Shown here one piece after another: positions 1 to 8,421 of a DNA stretch of 64,000 nt. The stretch is from contig NZ_CP095050.1 in assembly GCF_022921075.1 (NCBI RefSeq), forward strand, positions 2,108,001 through 2,172,000, written 5' to 3'. A program made the position numbers and the translations under genes. Positions within the stretch are counted from its first letter, which is position 1. Each line of letters opens with the position of its first letter. The stretch comes from Hymenobacter sp. 5317J-9 (GTDB lineage Bacteria; Bacteroidota; Bacteroidia; Cytophagales; Hymenobacteraceae). The notes under the pieces are model-generated. The model worked only from the letters and a program-made list of their open reading frames with translations. It was not told the origin of the DNA and did no database searches.

Positions 1-1
1 C

Positions 2-121
2 AAGTTCACGCCCGCCCAAATCGAGGCCCTGGCCGCCGAAGCGGGTCTGCGCGTGGTGCAAACCTTCACCGATGCCGCCGGCGATTTTGCCGATGTCGTC
101 CTGGCCGCCCGTCCTGAATAA
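2..121 (+). CDS. C-terminal fragment of a protein cut by the window edge (possibly EgtD-like methyltransferase)
   Basis: An open frame enters from the left edge and ends at TAA 119-121, giving 39 residues that start KFTPAQIEALAAEAGLRVVQ. The pattern (K-[FY]-T-x2-Q-I-E-x-L-A-x2-A-G, then TD and F-x-D-x-[VL]) resembles the end of SAM-dependent methyltransferases of the EgtD (histidine N-alpha-methyltransferase) type. That match is from memory of the family and rests on a short tail, so it is weak. The next gene starts 8 bp downstream on the same strand, so the two are probably co-transcribed. Confidence 0.4.
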   Translation, partial: KFTPAQIEALAAEAGLRVVQTFTDAAGDFADVVLAARPE

Positions 122-128
122 ACCCGCT

Positions 129-1259
129 ATGAGCACGCCCCCTGCAACGGTCAGCCTGGCCTCGGGCTATGGGAATTTTGCGGTGCCCGAAGTGGCCCTT
201 CGCGCCGCCAATGCCGCCCTGGCCGCCGCTCACAGCCAGCACGCGCCGCTGGCCGTGGCACCGCCCGCCGGCCTGCCCGAACTGCGCGAAGCGCTGGCCC
301 AACGCTACCGCCAGCGCGGCGCCCCCGCCGTGACGGCCGAGCAGGTGGTCGTAACCAGCGGTGCTAAAACCGCCCTTTTTGCGGTGCTAAGCGAAGTGCT
401 GACGCCCGGCGACGACGTGCTGATGCCCACGCCCAACTGGTTTGGCTTTGTAGAGCTGGTGCACCGGGCCGGCGGCGCGCTGCGCACGCTGCCCCTGTCG
501 GCCGCCCACCAGTACGCCCTCACGCCGGAGGCCCTGCGGGCCGCCCTCACGCCGGCCACCCGGCTGCTGCTGCTCAGCAACCCCAACAACCCCACCGGCC
601 GCGTGTATTCGCGCGCCGAGTGGGCCGCGCTGCTGGCCGTGACTGCCGACTTTCCGAAGCTGTGGGTGCTCAGCGACGAGATTTACGAAGGCATCTGCTT
701 CGGGGTCGAGCCGGTGCCCACGCTGCTGGCCTGGCCCGACCCGCACGGCCGGCACGTGGTGGTGAGCGGCTTCTCGAAGTCGCTGGCCCTGGCGGGCTGG
801 GGCGTGGGCTGCGTGGTGGCGCCGGCTGCGCTGGCCCGCGCCGTCACGGCCCGGCTGTTTGCCACGGGCGTGGCCGTGCCGGTGCCCAGCCAGGCTGCCG
901 CCCTGGCCGCCACCCGCCACGCCGACGAAATCAGCCCGGCGCTGTGCGCGCAGCTGCGGCCCAACCGCGAGCGGCTGTTGGCTGCGCTGGCCGCATTGCC
1001 GGGCGCCGCTGCTGTAGTGGCCCCGGAAGGTACGTACTACGTGTTTGCCGATTTTACCCGTTTTCTGGCGCCGGGCGTGCCGGCTGCCGAGGCTTCGGCG
1101 CAGCTGGTGCGCCAGCTGGCCGAAGCTGGCGTGGAAGTGGTGGACGGCGCCACCTGGGGCGCTGCGGGCTTCGTGCGCCTGTCCTATGCCGTGGCGCCCG
1201 AGGCCCTGGAGGAGGCGCTCCAGCGCATCGGCTCCGTGCTGGCGCCGGTGTCGCGCTAG
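129..1259 (+). CDS. Class I/II PLP-dependent aminotransferase
   Basis: This is a 376-residue fold-type I aminotransferase, probably cytosolic; the amino-acid substrate cannot be told from sequence. It has SNPNNPTG (about 150-157), SDEIY (182-186, the Asp that binds the pyridine nitrogen), the PLP lysine K217 in SGFSKS, and a late VRLSYA holding the Arg that usually binds the substrate carboxylate. ATG 129 is chosen because an in-frame ATG at 72 lies inside the preceding gene, and the protein from 129 starts like its family. The usual GWR-x-G after the lysine reads GWGVG here, so that Arg is missing. Operon with the upstream partial gene is likely. Confidence 0.92.
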   Translation: MSTPPATVSLASGYGNFAVPEVALRAANAALAAAHSQHAPLAVAPPAGLPELREALAQRYRQRGAPAVTAEQVVVTSGAKTALFAVLSEVLTPGDDVLMPTPNWFGFVELVHRAGGALRTLPLSAAHQYALTPEALRAALTPATRLLLLSNPNNPTGRVYSRAEWAALLAVTADFPKLWVLSDEIYEGICFGVEPVPTLLAWPDPHGRHVVVSGFSKSLALAGWGVGCVVAPAALARAVTARLFATGVAVPVPSQAAALAATRHADEISPALCAQLRPNRERLLAALAALPGAAAVVAPEGTYYVFADFTRFLAPGVPAAEASAQLVRQLAEAGVEVVDGATWGAAGFVRLSYAVAPEALEEALQRIGSVLAPVSR

Positions 1260-1304
1260 CGCCTTACCGCAGGCTGCCAGCCCGGGGCTTGGCGGTGGTG
1301 CCCG

Positions 1305-1312
1305 TACCTTTG
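1305..1312 (+). promoter_or_regulatory. Candidate Bacteroidota -7 promoter box (TACCTTTG)
   Basis: TACCTTTG matches the Bacteroidota -7 consensus TAnnTTTG and lies 24 bp before the MATE ATG. No TTG at the expected -33 distance is obvious. It would give a leader of about 20 nt. Confidence 0.5.
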
Positions 1313-1336
1313 TCGGCCTGCTGAGGGCGAAGAATT

Positions 1337-2704
1337 ATGTTGCAGAATATCCGGCCGCACCTGCGGCCTACCTTGCTTTTGGCCTACCCCGTGGTGCTTT
1401 CCCAGTTGGGGCACATCCTGGTGGGCTTTGTCGATTCGGTGCTGGTGGGGCGCACGGGCACGGTGCCGCTGGCCGCCGTGAGCCTGGGCGTGAGCAGCAC
1501 CACGGTGCTCATGATACTGGGCATCGGCCTGAGCATGGGCAGCGTGCCGCTGGTGGCCTCGGCCCACGGCCGGCGCGACTTGCCCGACCTGGGCCGGCTG
1601 CTGGCCTCCTCGGTGTGGCTAAGCGCGCTGGCGGGCCTGCTGCTGGCCGGGGTGGGACAGGTGGTGCCCTACCTGCTGCACTACCTGGGCCAGTCGCCCG
1701 AGGTGGAGGCGCTGGCCGCGCCCTGGGTGCGGGTCATCAGCTGGTCGCTGCTGCCGCTGATGGTGTACCAGGGCTTTCGCGAGTTTGCCGAAGGCCTGGG
1801 GCTGACGCGGCAGGCCATGTGGCTCTCCGTGCTGGCCAACGTGGTGAATGCCCTGCTGTGCTACGCCCTGGTGTTTGGCCACTGGGGCGCGCCCCGCATG
1901 GGGCTGATGGGGTCGGCCTGGGCCACGCTCATTGCCCGCGTGCTGATGGCGGTGCTCATGGCGGCCTACGTGCTGCTGGCGCCGCGCCTGCACGAATACC
2001 GCGCCGCCGTGACGCGCTGGCTGCCCGACGCCGCCACCCTGCGCCGGCTCTTCGCCATCGGCGCCCCCATCGGCGTGCAGATGGCATTTGAGGTGGGGGC
2101 TTTTGCCGCTTCCGCCATCATGATAGGCTGGCTGGGCGCCACCACGCTGGCCGCGCATCAGGTGGCCATCAACCTGGCTTCTATCACCTACATGGCGGCC
2201 AGCGGCATTTCGGCGGCGGCCACCATCCGGGTGGGAAATCTGCTGGGCAGTGGGCGGCTGGCCGAAGCCCGGCAGGCCGGTTTTGCCGCCTACGTGCTGG
2301 GGTTTGCCTTTATGGGCACCATGGGGCTGCTGTTTGTGGTGGCGCGGCAGGCGGCGCCGCTCATGTACACCCACGACCCGGCCGTGGTGGCCCAGGCGGC
2401 TGCGCTGCTGCTTATCGCGGCGCTGTTTCAGGTATCGGATGGCTTGCAGGTGGTGGGGCTGGGTGCCCTGCGCGGGCTGGAGGACGTGAAAGTGCCCTCG
2501 GTGGTGGCGCTGCTGGCGTATTGGGCGGTGGCCTTGCCGCTGGGCTATTTCCTGGGCTTCCGGCTGCACCTGGGCGCGCCCGGCGTGTGGACGGGCCTGC
2601 TGGTGGGCCTCAGCATTGTGGCCGTGGTGCTGCTGCTGCGTTTCCGCCGCGAAACCGCGCCCGGTGCTCCGCTACCGGTGGCCGCACGGGCCGTTGCGCC
2701 ATAG
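1337..2704 (+). CDS. MATE family multidrug/metabolite exporter
   Basis: This 455-residue inner-membrane protein has about 12 hydrophobic segments in two similar halves, the normal size and layout for MATE/NorM transporters, which exchange Na+ or H+ for cationic drugs or metabolites. The start reads RPHLRPTLLLAYPVVLSQLG, a common MATE opening, and GAPIGVQMAFEVGAFAASAI opens the second half. A -7 box sits just upstream, so it probably has its own promoter. The substrate is unknown. It could also be placed in the NorM subgroup. Confidence 0.94.
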   Translation: MLQNIRPHLRPTLLLAYPVVLSQLGHILVGFVDSVLVGRTGTVPLAAVSLGVSSTTVLMILGIGLSMGSVPLVASAHGRRDLPDLGRLLASSVWLSALAGLLLAGVGQVVPYLLHYLGQSPEVEALAAPWVRVISWSLLPLMVYQGFREFAEGLGLTRQAMWLSVLANVVNALLCYALVFGHWGAPRMGLMGSAWATLIARVLMAVLMAAYVLLAPRLHEYRAAVTRWLPDAATLRRLFAIGAPIGVQMAFEVGAFAASAIMIGWLGATTLAAHQVAINLASITYMAASGISAAATIRVGNLLGSGRLAEARQAGFAAYVLGFAFMGTMGLLFVVARQAAPLMYTHDPAVVAQAAALLLIAALFQVSDGLQVVGLGALRGLEDVKVPSVVALLAYWAVALPLGYFLGFRLHLGAPGVWTGLLVGLSIVAVVLLLRFRRETAPGAPLPVAARAVAP

Positions 2705-2780
2705 CTCGGGAGGGAAAGTCTGAAGGCGGGATAAATTCAGAAAATAGGCTAATTTTAGCGCGGTCATTGGTTTAAATACA

Positions 2781-3389
2781 ATGGCGCTTAGCTTAATTAG
2801 TACTTATCCATTATTTCCTATGTTCTCTTTTCTAACTTCGTTCCTGGTTGTGGCCAGCTGGCTGCAAGCGCCCGCCGCCAAACCAACGCCCGCGGCCAAG
2901 CCCGCCGCCGCGCCCATCGAATGGTCGGCCGCGCGCCCGCTCACGGTGGCCGACTTTCTGGGCCGGCCCGGGCCTTCCGACCGGCTGGCCGCCCTCACCA
3001 CTTCCGACCTGAAGGCCGATGCGGCCTGCCGCGACTTTGTGTTTTCGAGCACAGTGCACGCCACCTTCAACCCCAACACGTCCTGGATTCGCAACCCGGC
3101 CGCCATCACGCCCGCGCTGCTGCGCCACGAGCAGGTACACTTCGACATCACGGAGGTCTACGCCCGCATCATGCGCCAGAAGCTGCTCGTGTTTGCGGCC
3201 AAAGCCAATTGCGAAAAGCTCCAGCCGGGCTTCAACAACGTCACGAAGCTGGTGTACGACCAGTGGGACCGGGAGCAAAACCGCTACGACGCCGAAACCA
3301 ACCACGGCCTCAATACCGCCAAGCAGGACTATTGGGAGAAGCAAACCCACATTAAGCTGGCGCAGCTCGAAACCTTTGCCTCAAAGTAG
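2781..3389 (+). CDS. DUF922 family putative secreted Zn-dependent protease
   Basis: The product is 202 residues with a hydrophobic N-terminal segment (about 14-30) like a signal peptide or anchor, followed by an Ala/Pro/Lys-rich linker (30-46). The rest matches DUF922: DFVFSSTVHATFNPNTSWI, then the zinc-site motif HEQVH (116-120, HExxH) with a nearby Glu at 125. Members are predicted extracytoplasmic metalloproteases, but none of this is biochemically shown here. A second in-frame ATG at 2820 gives a shorter leader and is an equally good start. A family A palindrome follows 18 bp after the stop. Confidence 0.8.
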   Translation: MALSLISTYPLFPMFSFLTSFLVVASWLQAPAAKPTPAAKPAAAPIEWSAARPLTVADFLGRPGPSDRLAALTTSDLKADAACRDFVFSSTVHATFNPNTSWIRNPAAITPALLRHEQVHFDITEVYARIMRQKLLVFAAKANCEKLQPGFNNVTKLVYDQWDREQNRYDAETNHGLNTAKQDYWEKQTHIKLAQLETFASK

Positions 3390-3407
3390 GGGCGTGATGC
3401 TATGGAG

Positions 3408-3506
3408 CGTCATGCTGAGCGCAGCCGAAGCATCTCGCGTGTTAGTAAACCGTTTCGATTGGATTACTACCCCACGCGAGATGCTTCGGCTGCGCTCAGC
3501 ATGACG
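3408..3506. repeat. Family A palindromic repeat, copy A1
   Basis: Two perfectly complementary 33-nt arms, the left one starting CGTCATGCTGAGCGCAG, flank a 33-nt centre. It fills the gap between the DUF922 gene and csaA. It could form a very stable stem in RNA or a cruciform in DNA. This is the cleanest of eight copies in the window. Confidence 0.95.
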
Positions 3507-3531
3507 TGCATTTTACCCTTTTCTATGACTT

Positions 3532-3876
3532 ATGTCTTTCCCTGACCTTACCTGGGCCGACTTTGCGCGCGTGGACCTGCGCGTGGGCACCATTCTCGAA
3601 GCCCGCCCTTTTCCGGAGGCGCGCCGGCCGGCCTATCAGCTGCTCATCGACTTCGGCCCCGAAATCGGCCTGAAAAAATCCAGCGCCCAAATCACGCACC
3701 ACTACACGCCCGACACCCTGGTGGGCCGGCAGGTGCAAGCCGTGGTGAATTTTCCGCCCAAGCAGATTGGGAAATTTCGCTCCGAAGTGCTGGTGACGGG
3801 CTTTGCCGATGCCGACGGGCACATTGTGCTGGCCGCCGTGGCCGGCCCCGTGCCCAACGGCAGCCGCCTTATTTAG
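3532..3876 (+). CDS. csaA: CsaA, tRNA-binding-domain protein (export-related chaperone)
   Basis: This 114-residue protein is a single EMAP-II/tRNA-binding OB-fold domain. Diagnostic stretches are [14 protein letters not shown] near the start, [20 protein letters not shown] in the middle and [10 protein letters not shown] at the end, matching CsaA in length and pattern. CsaA in Bacillus is a cytosolic dimer with chaperone-like and tRNA-binding activity. The end overlaps the convergent DUF4296 gene by 8 bp, tail to tail. Confidence 0.93.
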   Translation: MSFPDLTWADFARVDLRVGTILEARPFPEARRPAYQLLIDFGPEIGLKKSSAQITHHYTPDTLVGRQVQAVVNFPPKQIGKFRSEVLVTGFADADGHIVLAAVAGPVPNGSRLI

Positions 3877-4300
3877 CCAGCGAGGCCGCGTTTTCGGGCA
3901 GGGCTTGGGTGGTGGGGGCCACGGGCCCCACTTTGGCGGGCTCCAGCTTTTCGGTGCGCTTGGTCAGCGTGTCGATGACGGCAGCGTAGATTTCGGACAG
4001 GTCCTTGCCGTGGATGCCGTAGTAGCGGTAGCTGCGCTGAAACGCGGAATCGCTCACTTCACGGGTCCAGAGCAGGGCTTTTTGCTGTTCCTGGTAGAGG
4101 GAGCGGGCCGAATCCTGCGGGAGGCGGCTGTTTTCGACGCGCGCTTCGAGCACGTGCAGGTCGGCCAGCAGGCGTATCATCTGGTCTTTGGGCAGCAGGT
4201 CGGCGGGCTTGGTCGGCTCCTCGGGGCGTTGGCAGGCGGGGCTGGCCAGCAGGAGCGGGGCCAGTAGCAGGCCCAGGCAGCGACGGCAGAAGGTTTTCAC
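3869..4300 (-). CDS. DUF4296 domain lipoprotein
   Basis: Read from GTG 4300, the product is 143 residues beginning [20 protein letters not shown] and then PAC, a lipoprotein signal with lipobox ASPAC. The mature part has the DUF4296 pattern: [20 protein letters not shown], later [17 protein letters not shown], then a helix with IYAAVIDTL. Function is unknown; the family is restricted to Bacteroidota. A longer frame reaches ATG 4339, but a TAACTTTG -7 box at 4306-4313 lies inside that extension, so the GTG is the better start and the mRNA would be nearly leaderless. No partner genes are evident. Confidence 0.85.
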   Translation of the reverse strand: MKTFCRRCLGLLLAPLLLASPACQRPEEPTKPADLLPKDQMIRLLADLHVLEARVENSRLPQDSARSLYQEQQKALLWTREVSDSAFQRSYRYYGIHGKDLSEIYAAVIDTLTKRTEKLEPAKVGPVAPTTQALPENAASLAK

Positions 4301-4305
4301 GGGAG

Positions 4306-4313
4306 CAAAGTTA
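4306..4313 (-). promoter_or_regulatory. Candidate -7 promoter box (TAACTTTG) that fixes the DUF4296 start
   Basis: TAACTTTG on the minus strand matches TAnnTTTG and ends 5 bp before GTG 4300. Transcription from it could not include the ATG at 4339. Confidence 0.5.
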
Positions 4314-4339
4314 CGCCCGCGCCGTAGCTTCGCTTTCAA

Positions 4340-4430
4340 TAGCTGTTAGCTATTAGCGGTTAGCTGTTAGCTCTTGGGCCCGCAGACTATCGGCAGGAAG
4401 CTAACAGCCAGCAGCTAATAGCTAACGGCT
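4340..4430. repeat. Family C imperfect palindrome (TAGCTGTTAGC type)
   Basis: The left arm (TAGCTGTTAGCTATTAGC and on to about 4372) and the right arm (about 4397-4430, ending GCTAATAGCTAACGGCTA) are imperfect complements around a short GC-rich centre. It ends 6 bp before the DUF58 ATG, so it would be in that gene's leader or overlap its promoter. Confidence 0.85.
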
Positions 4431-4436
4431 ACACTC

Positions 4437-5339
4437 ATGAACCCGTCCGTGCCTTCGGCCCTCACCGATTTGGTGCGCCGCCTGCGCCACCTCGAAATCC
4501 GCATCCGCAAGGCGGTGGAGGCTCAGCTGCAGGGCGATTTCCACTCCGTGTTCAAGGGCACGGGGCTGGAATTCGACGATGTGCGCCTGTACCAGTACGG
4601 CGACGAGGTGCGCGCCATCGACTGGGCCGTGAGCAGCAAGGGGCACGGCACCTTCGTCAAAACCTACAAGGAGGAAAAGGAGCAACAGGTGCTGGTGCTG
4701 CTCGACGTGAGCGCCTCCTTGGACGTGGGCGACGGCCAGCGCCGCAAGCTCGACGTGGCCCGCGACATTGCGGGGCTGCTGGCGTTGTCGGCGGCGCGGC
4801 AGGGCTCGGCCCTGGGTCTGTTTGCGTTTTCCGACCAGAAAGAGCTGTATTTACCGCCGGCCAAAGGCTCGCGGGCCGTGTATGCGCTCATCAACCGGCT
4901 GTTTTCGCTGGTGCCGGCCTCGCGGGGCACGGGCGTGGGCGCGGGCATCCGGCAAGCGCTGGGCCTGCTGAAACGCCGCAGCCTGGTGGTGTTGATTTCG
5001 GACTTCATCGACGGCAGCTACGAGCGTGAGCTCACCATGCTGGCTCAGCGCCACGACCTGATAGTGGTGCAGCTGCGCGCCCCGCGCGAGCGCCGCTTTC
5101 CGGCCCTGGGCATCATTCCGCTGCGCGACACCGAAACCGGGCAGGTGCGCTGGGTCAACACGTCGTCATCAGATTTCCGGGCCAGCATCGAGTCAACAGC
5201 CGACCGCCAGGAAGCCGAACTGGTGAACCTGTGCCGCCGCACCCGCACCGGTTTCCTGGCCCTGAGCACCGAAGGCGACTTTGTGCCGCAGCTCGTGAAC
5301 TTGTTCCGTCACCGCCAACAGTCTGGTCGCCGTGGGTAA
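4437..5339 (+). CDS. DUF58 protein (Bat/MoxR-associated, VWA-like)
   Basis: This 300-residue protein carries the DUF58 signature at 41-63 (G-x-G-x-EF, R-x-Y-x2-GD, IDW) and a VWA-like fold with a MIDAS motif LDVSAS (D90, S92, S94). DUF58 proteins usually act with a MoxR AAA+ ATPase and VWA proteins at the inner membrane. Here the next two genes are a BatD-like and a BatA-like protein on the same strand, but no MoxR gene is adjacent; the nearest is near 55 kb. There is no signal peptide. Family C repeat precedes it and a family A variant follows. Confidence 0.93.
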   Translation: MNPSVPSALTDLVRRLRHLEIRIRKAVEAQLQGDFHSVFKGTGLEFDDVRLYQYGDEVRAIDWAVSSKGHGTFVKTYKEEKEQQVLVLLDVSASLDVGDGQRRKLDVARDIAGLLALSAARQGSALGLFAFSDQKELYLPPAKGSRAVYALINRLFSLVPASRGTGVGAGIRQALGLLKRRSLVVLISDFIDGSYERELTMLAQRHDLIVVQLRAPRERRFPALGIIPLRDTETGQVRWVNTSSSDFRASIESTADRQEAELVNLCRRTRTGFLALSTEGDFVPQLVNLFRHRQQSGRRG

Positions 5340-5370
5340 GGGAACAGGGTTTTTTCGTTTGGGAATGAAG

Positions 5371-5472
5371 GTCATGCCAAGCGCAGCGAAGCAACTTGCC
5401 TGCAACAGCAACTCAACCGGTAGAAAAGGGTTGCTTGCCCGGGCGAGATGCTTCGCTGTGCTCGGCATGACG
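5371..5472. repeat. Family A palindromic repeat, diverged copy A2
   Basis: The left arm starts GTCATGCCAAGCGCAGCG and the right arm ends GCTGTGCTCGGCATGACG. The arms pair with a few mismatches. The CATGACG end contains ATG 5467, the likely start of the next gene. Confidence 0.85.
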
Positions 5473-6351
5473 GCGGGTTGGCTGTTGCCGCCGCCGCTTG
5501 CCGCCGCCCAAACTGCCCCGCTCGCCGCGCCGCAAGGCCGCTTCCTCAAAAGCACGGTGCTGGTGGGAGAGCCCCTCGACTACGAACTGCGCTACGAGCA
5601 CGCGCCCGACCTGGAAGTGGTGTTTCCGGACTCGCTGGCCCGTTTTGCGCCGTTTGAGTACGTGGGCAAAACCTACTTCCCCACGCGCACCCGCCGCGGC
5701 CGCAGCCTCGACCGCACCGTGTACCACCTGCGCACTTTCCGCCTCGATTCGGTGCAAACCCTCGCCCTGCCCGTGGCCGTGCTGCAGGGGGCCGATACGC
5801 TGAGCGTACTGCCGGAGGCCAGCCGCGTGCGCCTGCGCCGCACCGCTCCGCCCGCCGTGGGCCAGCAGCTGCCCACCCTGCGCCAGAACCTGGCGCTGGT
5901 ACCCGTCGAGCCCGTGTTTAACTACCCGTATTGGATTGCGGGGGCGCTGGCGGTGTTTCTCTTGCTGGCGGGCAGCGCAACGCTGTTTCGCAAGCCCCTC
6001 ACGCGGCGCTACCAAGCCTACAAGCTGCGCAAAAACCACGGCTATTTCCTGGCGCAGTTTGCCCGGCACGTCGAGCGGTTCGACTTGTCGCGCTCGGCCA
6101 CCAACGTGGAGCGCGCCGTGGTGCTTTGGAAAAACTACCTCGCCGGCCTCGAAAACAGCGGCCTGAATTCCTTCACCACCCGCGAAATCGTGGCCTATTT
6201 TGAAAACGACGCCGACGTGCGCAAAGCCCTCACCGCCACCGACAAGGTGATTTACGGCAACCTGCAGAGCGAAGACGCCAAGGAAGTAGACCGCGCTTTT
6301 CAGCGCCTGCGGGGCTTTGCCGAGCGGCGGTATGCGGCGGTGGTGGGGTAA
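5467..6351 (+). CDS. BatD-like membrane protein of a Bat-type cluster
   Basis: From ATG 5467 the product is 294 residues with a signal-like start (MTAGWLLPPPLAAAQTAPLA), a beta-rich periplasmic part (FLKSTVLVGEPLDYELRYEH, later GKTYFPTRTRRGRS), one transmembrane helix (WIAGALAVFLLLAGSATLF) and a helical cytoplasmic tail that ends GFAERRYAAVVG. This layout is like BatD/oxygen-tolerance proteins, though homology is weak. The frame stays open to ATG 5332, but that stretch is made of repeat A2, so I prefer the ATG in the repeat's right arm. Neighbours are DUF58 (upstream) and a BatA-like protein (downstream), probably one operon. Confidence 0.75.
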   Translation: MTAGWLLPPPLAAAQTAPLAAPQGRFLKSTVLVGEPLDYELRYEHAPDLEVVFPDSLARFAPFEYVGKTYFPTRTRRGRSLDRTVYHLRTFRLDSVQTLALPVAVLQGADTLSVLPEASRVRLRRTAPPAVGQQLPTLRQNLALVPVEPVFNYPYWIAGALAVFLLLAGSATLFRKPLTRRYQAYKLRKNHGYFLAQFARHVERFDLSRSATNVERAVVLWKNYLAGLENSGLNSFTTREIVAYFENDADVRKALTATDKVIYGNLQSEDAKEVDRAFQRLRGFAERRYAAVVG

Positions 6352-6381
6352 TGCTAAGGTAGGAGTTGAAAGTAAAAGGCA

Positions 6382-6481
6382 CGTCATGCTGAGCGCAGTC
6401 GAAGCATCTCGTGTGTAGCACTAATCCAATCGTCAGGTTTAGCCATGCGGTAGAGATGCTTCGACTGCGCTCAGCATGACG
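6382..6481. repeat. Family A palindromic repeat, copy A3
   Basis: Arms start CGTCATGCTGAGCGCAG and end CTGCGCTCAGCATGACG, between the BatD-like and BatA-like genes. The terminal CATGACG contains ATG 6476, in frame with the BatA-like gene. Confidence 0.92.
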
Positions 6482-7543
6482 TTCTTTTTAACTCTTAACT
6501 CAGGTTACCTTCGCTCCCGCTTGAACGACCTTTTCAATCTTCTGCGCTACGCCACGCTGGCCAGCTACCAGTGGCAGCAGCCGCGGTTGCTGCTGCTTAT
6601 GCTGGCGGTGCCGCTGCTGTTTGGGCTGCGGCGGGTGCTGGCGCGGCGCCGGCCGCGGGTGGGGGTGGCGTTTGCGCCCGGCACGGGCCCGCGCAACTGG
6701 TCGTCGGCGCTACGCTTCGTGCCCGATGTGGTGCTGGGATTTGCGCTGGTGTTCGCCATTGTGGCGCTGGCCCGGCCCCAGCGCACCGATGAGCGCGTGG
6801 AGCAGTCCGGCCGCGGCATCGACCTGGTATTGGCGCTCGACGTGTCGGGCTCGATGGAAATCGAGGACCTGCGCCCCAACCGTCTCGAAGCCGCCAAGCG
6901 CATTGCCGCCGACTTCCTCAAAACCCGCGTGGGCGACCGTCTGGCGCTGGTGGCTTTCGCCGGCGATGCGTATTCGCTGGCCCCCCTCACCACCGACTAC
7001 GACCTGCTGCGCGAAGACCTGGCCGGCCTGAAAGTGGGGATGATAGCCAACGACGGCACCGCCATCGGCACGGCGCTGGGCGTGGCCACCAACCGCCTGC
7101 GCGAGTCCACGGCGCGTTCGCGGGTGTGCATCCTGCTTTCCGACGGCGAAAACAACGCCGGCAGCCTCGACCCCCTGCTGGCCGCGCAGCTGGCGCACGC
7201 TTTCGGCATCCGCATCTACACCATTGGGCTGGGCAAAGACGGCTTCGTGCCCTACGGCAAGGGCCCCGACGGCCAGCCGCGCTACGTGCAAACCCGCCTC
7301 GACGAAACCACCATGCGCCAGTTGGCCGCCGCCGCCGAAGGCCGCTTCTTTCGGGCCACCGATACGGCCGGGCTGCGCGAGGTATTCAACCAAATCAACC
7401 GGCTCGAAAAGTCGGAAATCAAGCAGCTTCGCTTCCGCAATACCAAGGACTTTTACCGGCCATATCTGTGGATGAGCATTGCGCTGTGGCTGGCCTGGCT
7501 GGCCCTAAAAAGCACTTTCTTCAGCAACCCGCTGGAGGACTAA
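6476..7543 (+). CDS. BatA-like VWA domain membrane protein
   Basis: The product has two transmembrane helices near the N-terminus (about 38-55 and 82-100), a VWA domain with a full MIDAS (LDVSGSM, D122/S124/S126; then SDGENNAG) and a C-terminal helix (about 326-345). This is the usual BatA layout: a membrane-anchored metal-ion-dependent binding domain. The start is uncertain: ATG 6476 lies in repeat A3, and TTG 6521 is the next reasonable choice; both keep all domains. Upstream genes are DUF58 and BatD-like. A family D palindrome follows. Confidence 0.9.
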   Translation: MTFFLTLNSGYLRSRLNDLFNLLRYATLASYQWQQPRLLLLMLAVPLLFGLRRVLARRRPRVGVAFAPGTGPRNWSSALRFVPDVVLGFALVFAIVALARPQRTDERVEQSGRGIDLVLALDVSGSMEIEDLRPNRLEAAKRIAADFLKTRVGDRLALVAFAGDAYSLAPLTTDYDLLREDLAGLKVGMIANDGTAIGTALGVATNRLRESTARSRVCILLSDGENNAGSLDPLLAAQLAHAFGIRIYTIGLGKDGFVPYGKGPDGQPRYVQTRLDETTMRQLAAAAEGRFFRATDTAGLREVFNQINRLEKSEIKQLRFRNTKDFYRPYLWMSIALWLAWLALKSTFFSNPLED

Positions 7544-7548
7544 AAATT

Positions 7549-7624
7549 AGTGAGCAGTTAACATTTAACAGTGAGCAGTGTCGCCCCGTCTGCTGTTGAA
7601 TTGTTAACTGCTCACTGTTAACTG
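7549..7624. repeat. Family D imperfect palindrome (AGTGAGCAGTTAAC type)
   Basis: The core AGTGAGCAGTTAACATTT at the left pairs with AATTGTTAACTGCTCACT at the right. It occupies the whole gap between the BatA-like gene and yggS, ending 6 bp before the yggS ATG. Confidence 0.85.
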
Positions 7625-7630
7625 AAAAAT

Positions 7631-8299
7631 ATGTCCATCGCCGAAAACATCCACCGCATTGAAAACGAACTGGCTGGCAGCACCGCCCGCCTTTGCGTCG
7701 TCACCAAAACGCATCCCGTTGAGAAGCTGCAGGAAGCCTACGAAGCCGGCGCCCGCTGCTTCGGCGAGAACCGGCCCCAGGAAATGGCCGCCAAGCAGCC
7801 CCAATTGCCTGCCGACGTGGAATGGCACCTCATCGGTCAGCTCCAAACCAACAAAGTGAAGCTATTGGCGCCTTTTGTGCATACCATTCAGAGCATCGAC
7901 AGCCTCAAGCTGCTCAAGGAGATAGAGAAACACGCTGCTGCCAACAACCGCGTTATCAACGGCCTGCTGCAATTTCACATTGCTCAGGAAGAAACCAAGT
8001 CGGGCCTCTCGCTGGCCGAAGCCGAGGAAATCCTGACTTCTGACGACTTCAAGCAAATGCAGCATGTGCGCCTGACCGGCGTGATGGGCGTGGCCACGTT
8101 CACCTCCGATGAGGTCCGGCTGCGGCAGGAGTTTCGGGCGCTGCGCGGCCACTTCGAGCACCTAAAAGCCACGTATTTCGCCTCAGAGCCCGCATTTTGC
8201 GAAATCTCGATGGGCATGAGCGGCGACTACCGGCTGGCGGTGGAGGAGGGGAGTACGCTGGTGCGCGTGGGCAGCGCCATTTTTGGTAGTCGGGGTTAG
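7631..8299 (+). CDS. YggS/PLPBP family PLP homeostasis protein
   Basis: This 222-residue protein is a single alanine-racemase-like TIM barrel. The PLP lysine is K26 in VVTKTHPVE; further family marks are FGENRPQEM, WHLIGQLQTNK, the QEETKSGLS stretch and the closing GMSGDYRLAVEEGSTLVRVGS. Members bind PLP without known catalysis and keep vitamin B6 and amino-acid pools balanced in the cytosol. The length is typical. The family D repeat just upstream would lie in its leader. Confidence 0.95.
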   Translation: MSIAENIHRIENELAGSTARLCVVTKTHPVEKLQEAYEAGARCFGENRPQEMAAKQPQLPADVEWHLIGQLQTNKVKLLAPFVHTIQSIDSLKLLKEIEKHAAANNRVINGLLQFHIAQEETKSGLSLAEAEEILTSDDFKQMQHVRLTGVMGVATFTSDEVRLRQEFRALRGHFEHLKATYFASEPAFCEISMGMSGDYRLAVEEGSTLVRVGSAIFGSRG

Positions 8300-8421
8300 G
8301 ATGGCCTGGGCGCGGCTAGCCTCTGCGCCTGACGCTGGCCATCAAACCCGTGCACAGCGCAAGCGCGGCGGTAGAAATTCTCCTATCTTCCGTCCTCCGA
8401 TTGCTGCCTCACTTCCCACCG

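Noticed and set aside
72..128. Longer aminotransferase start at ATG 72
   Set aside because: This lies inside the preceding reading frame and adds 19 residues with no similarity to the family.
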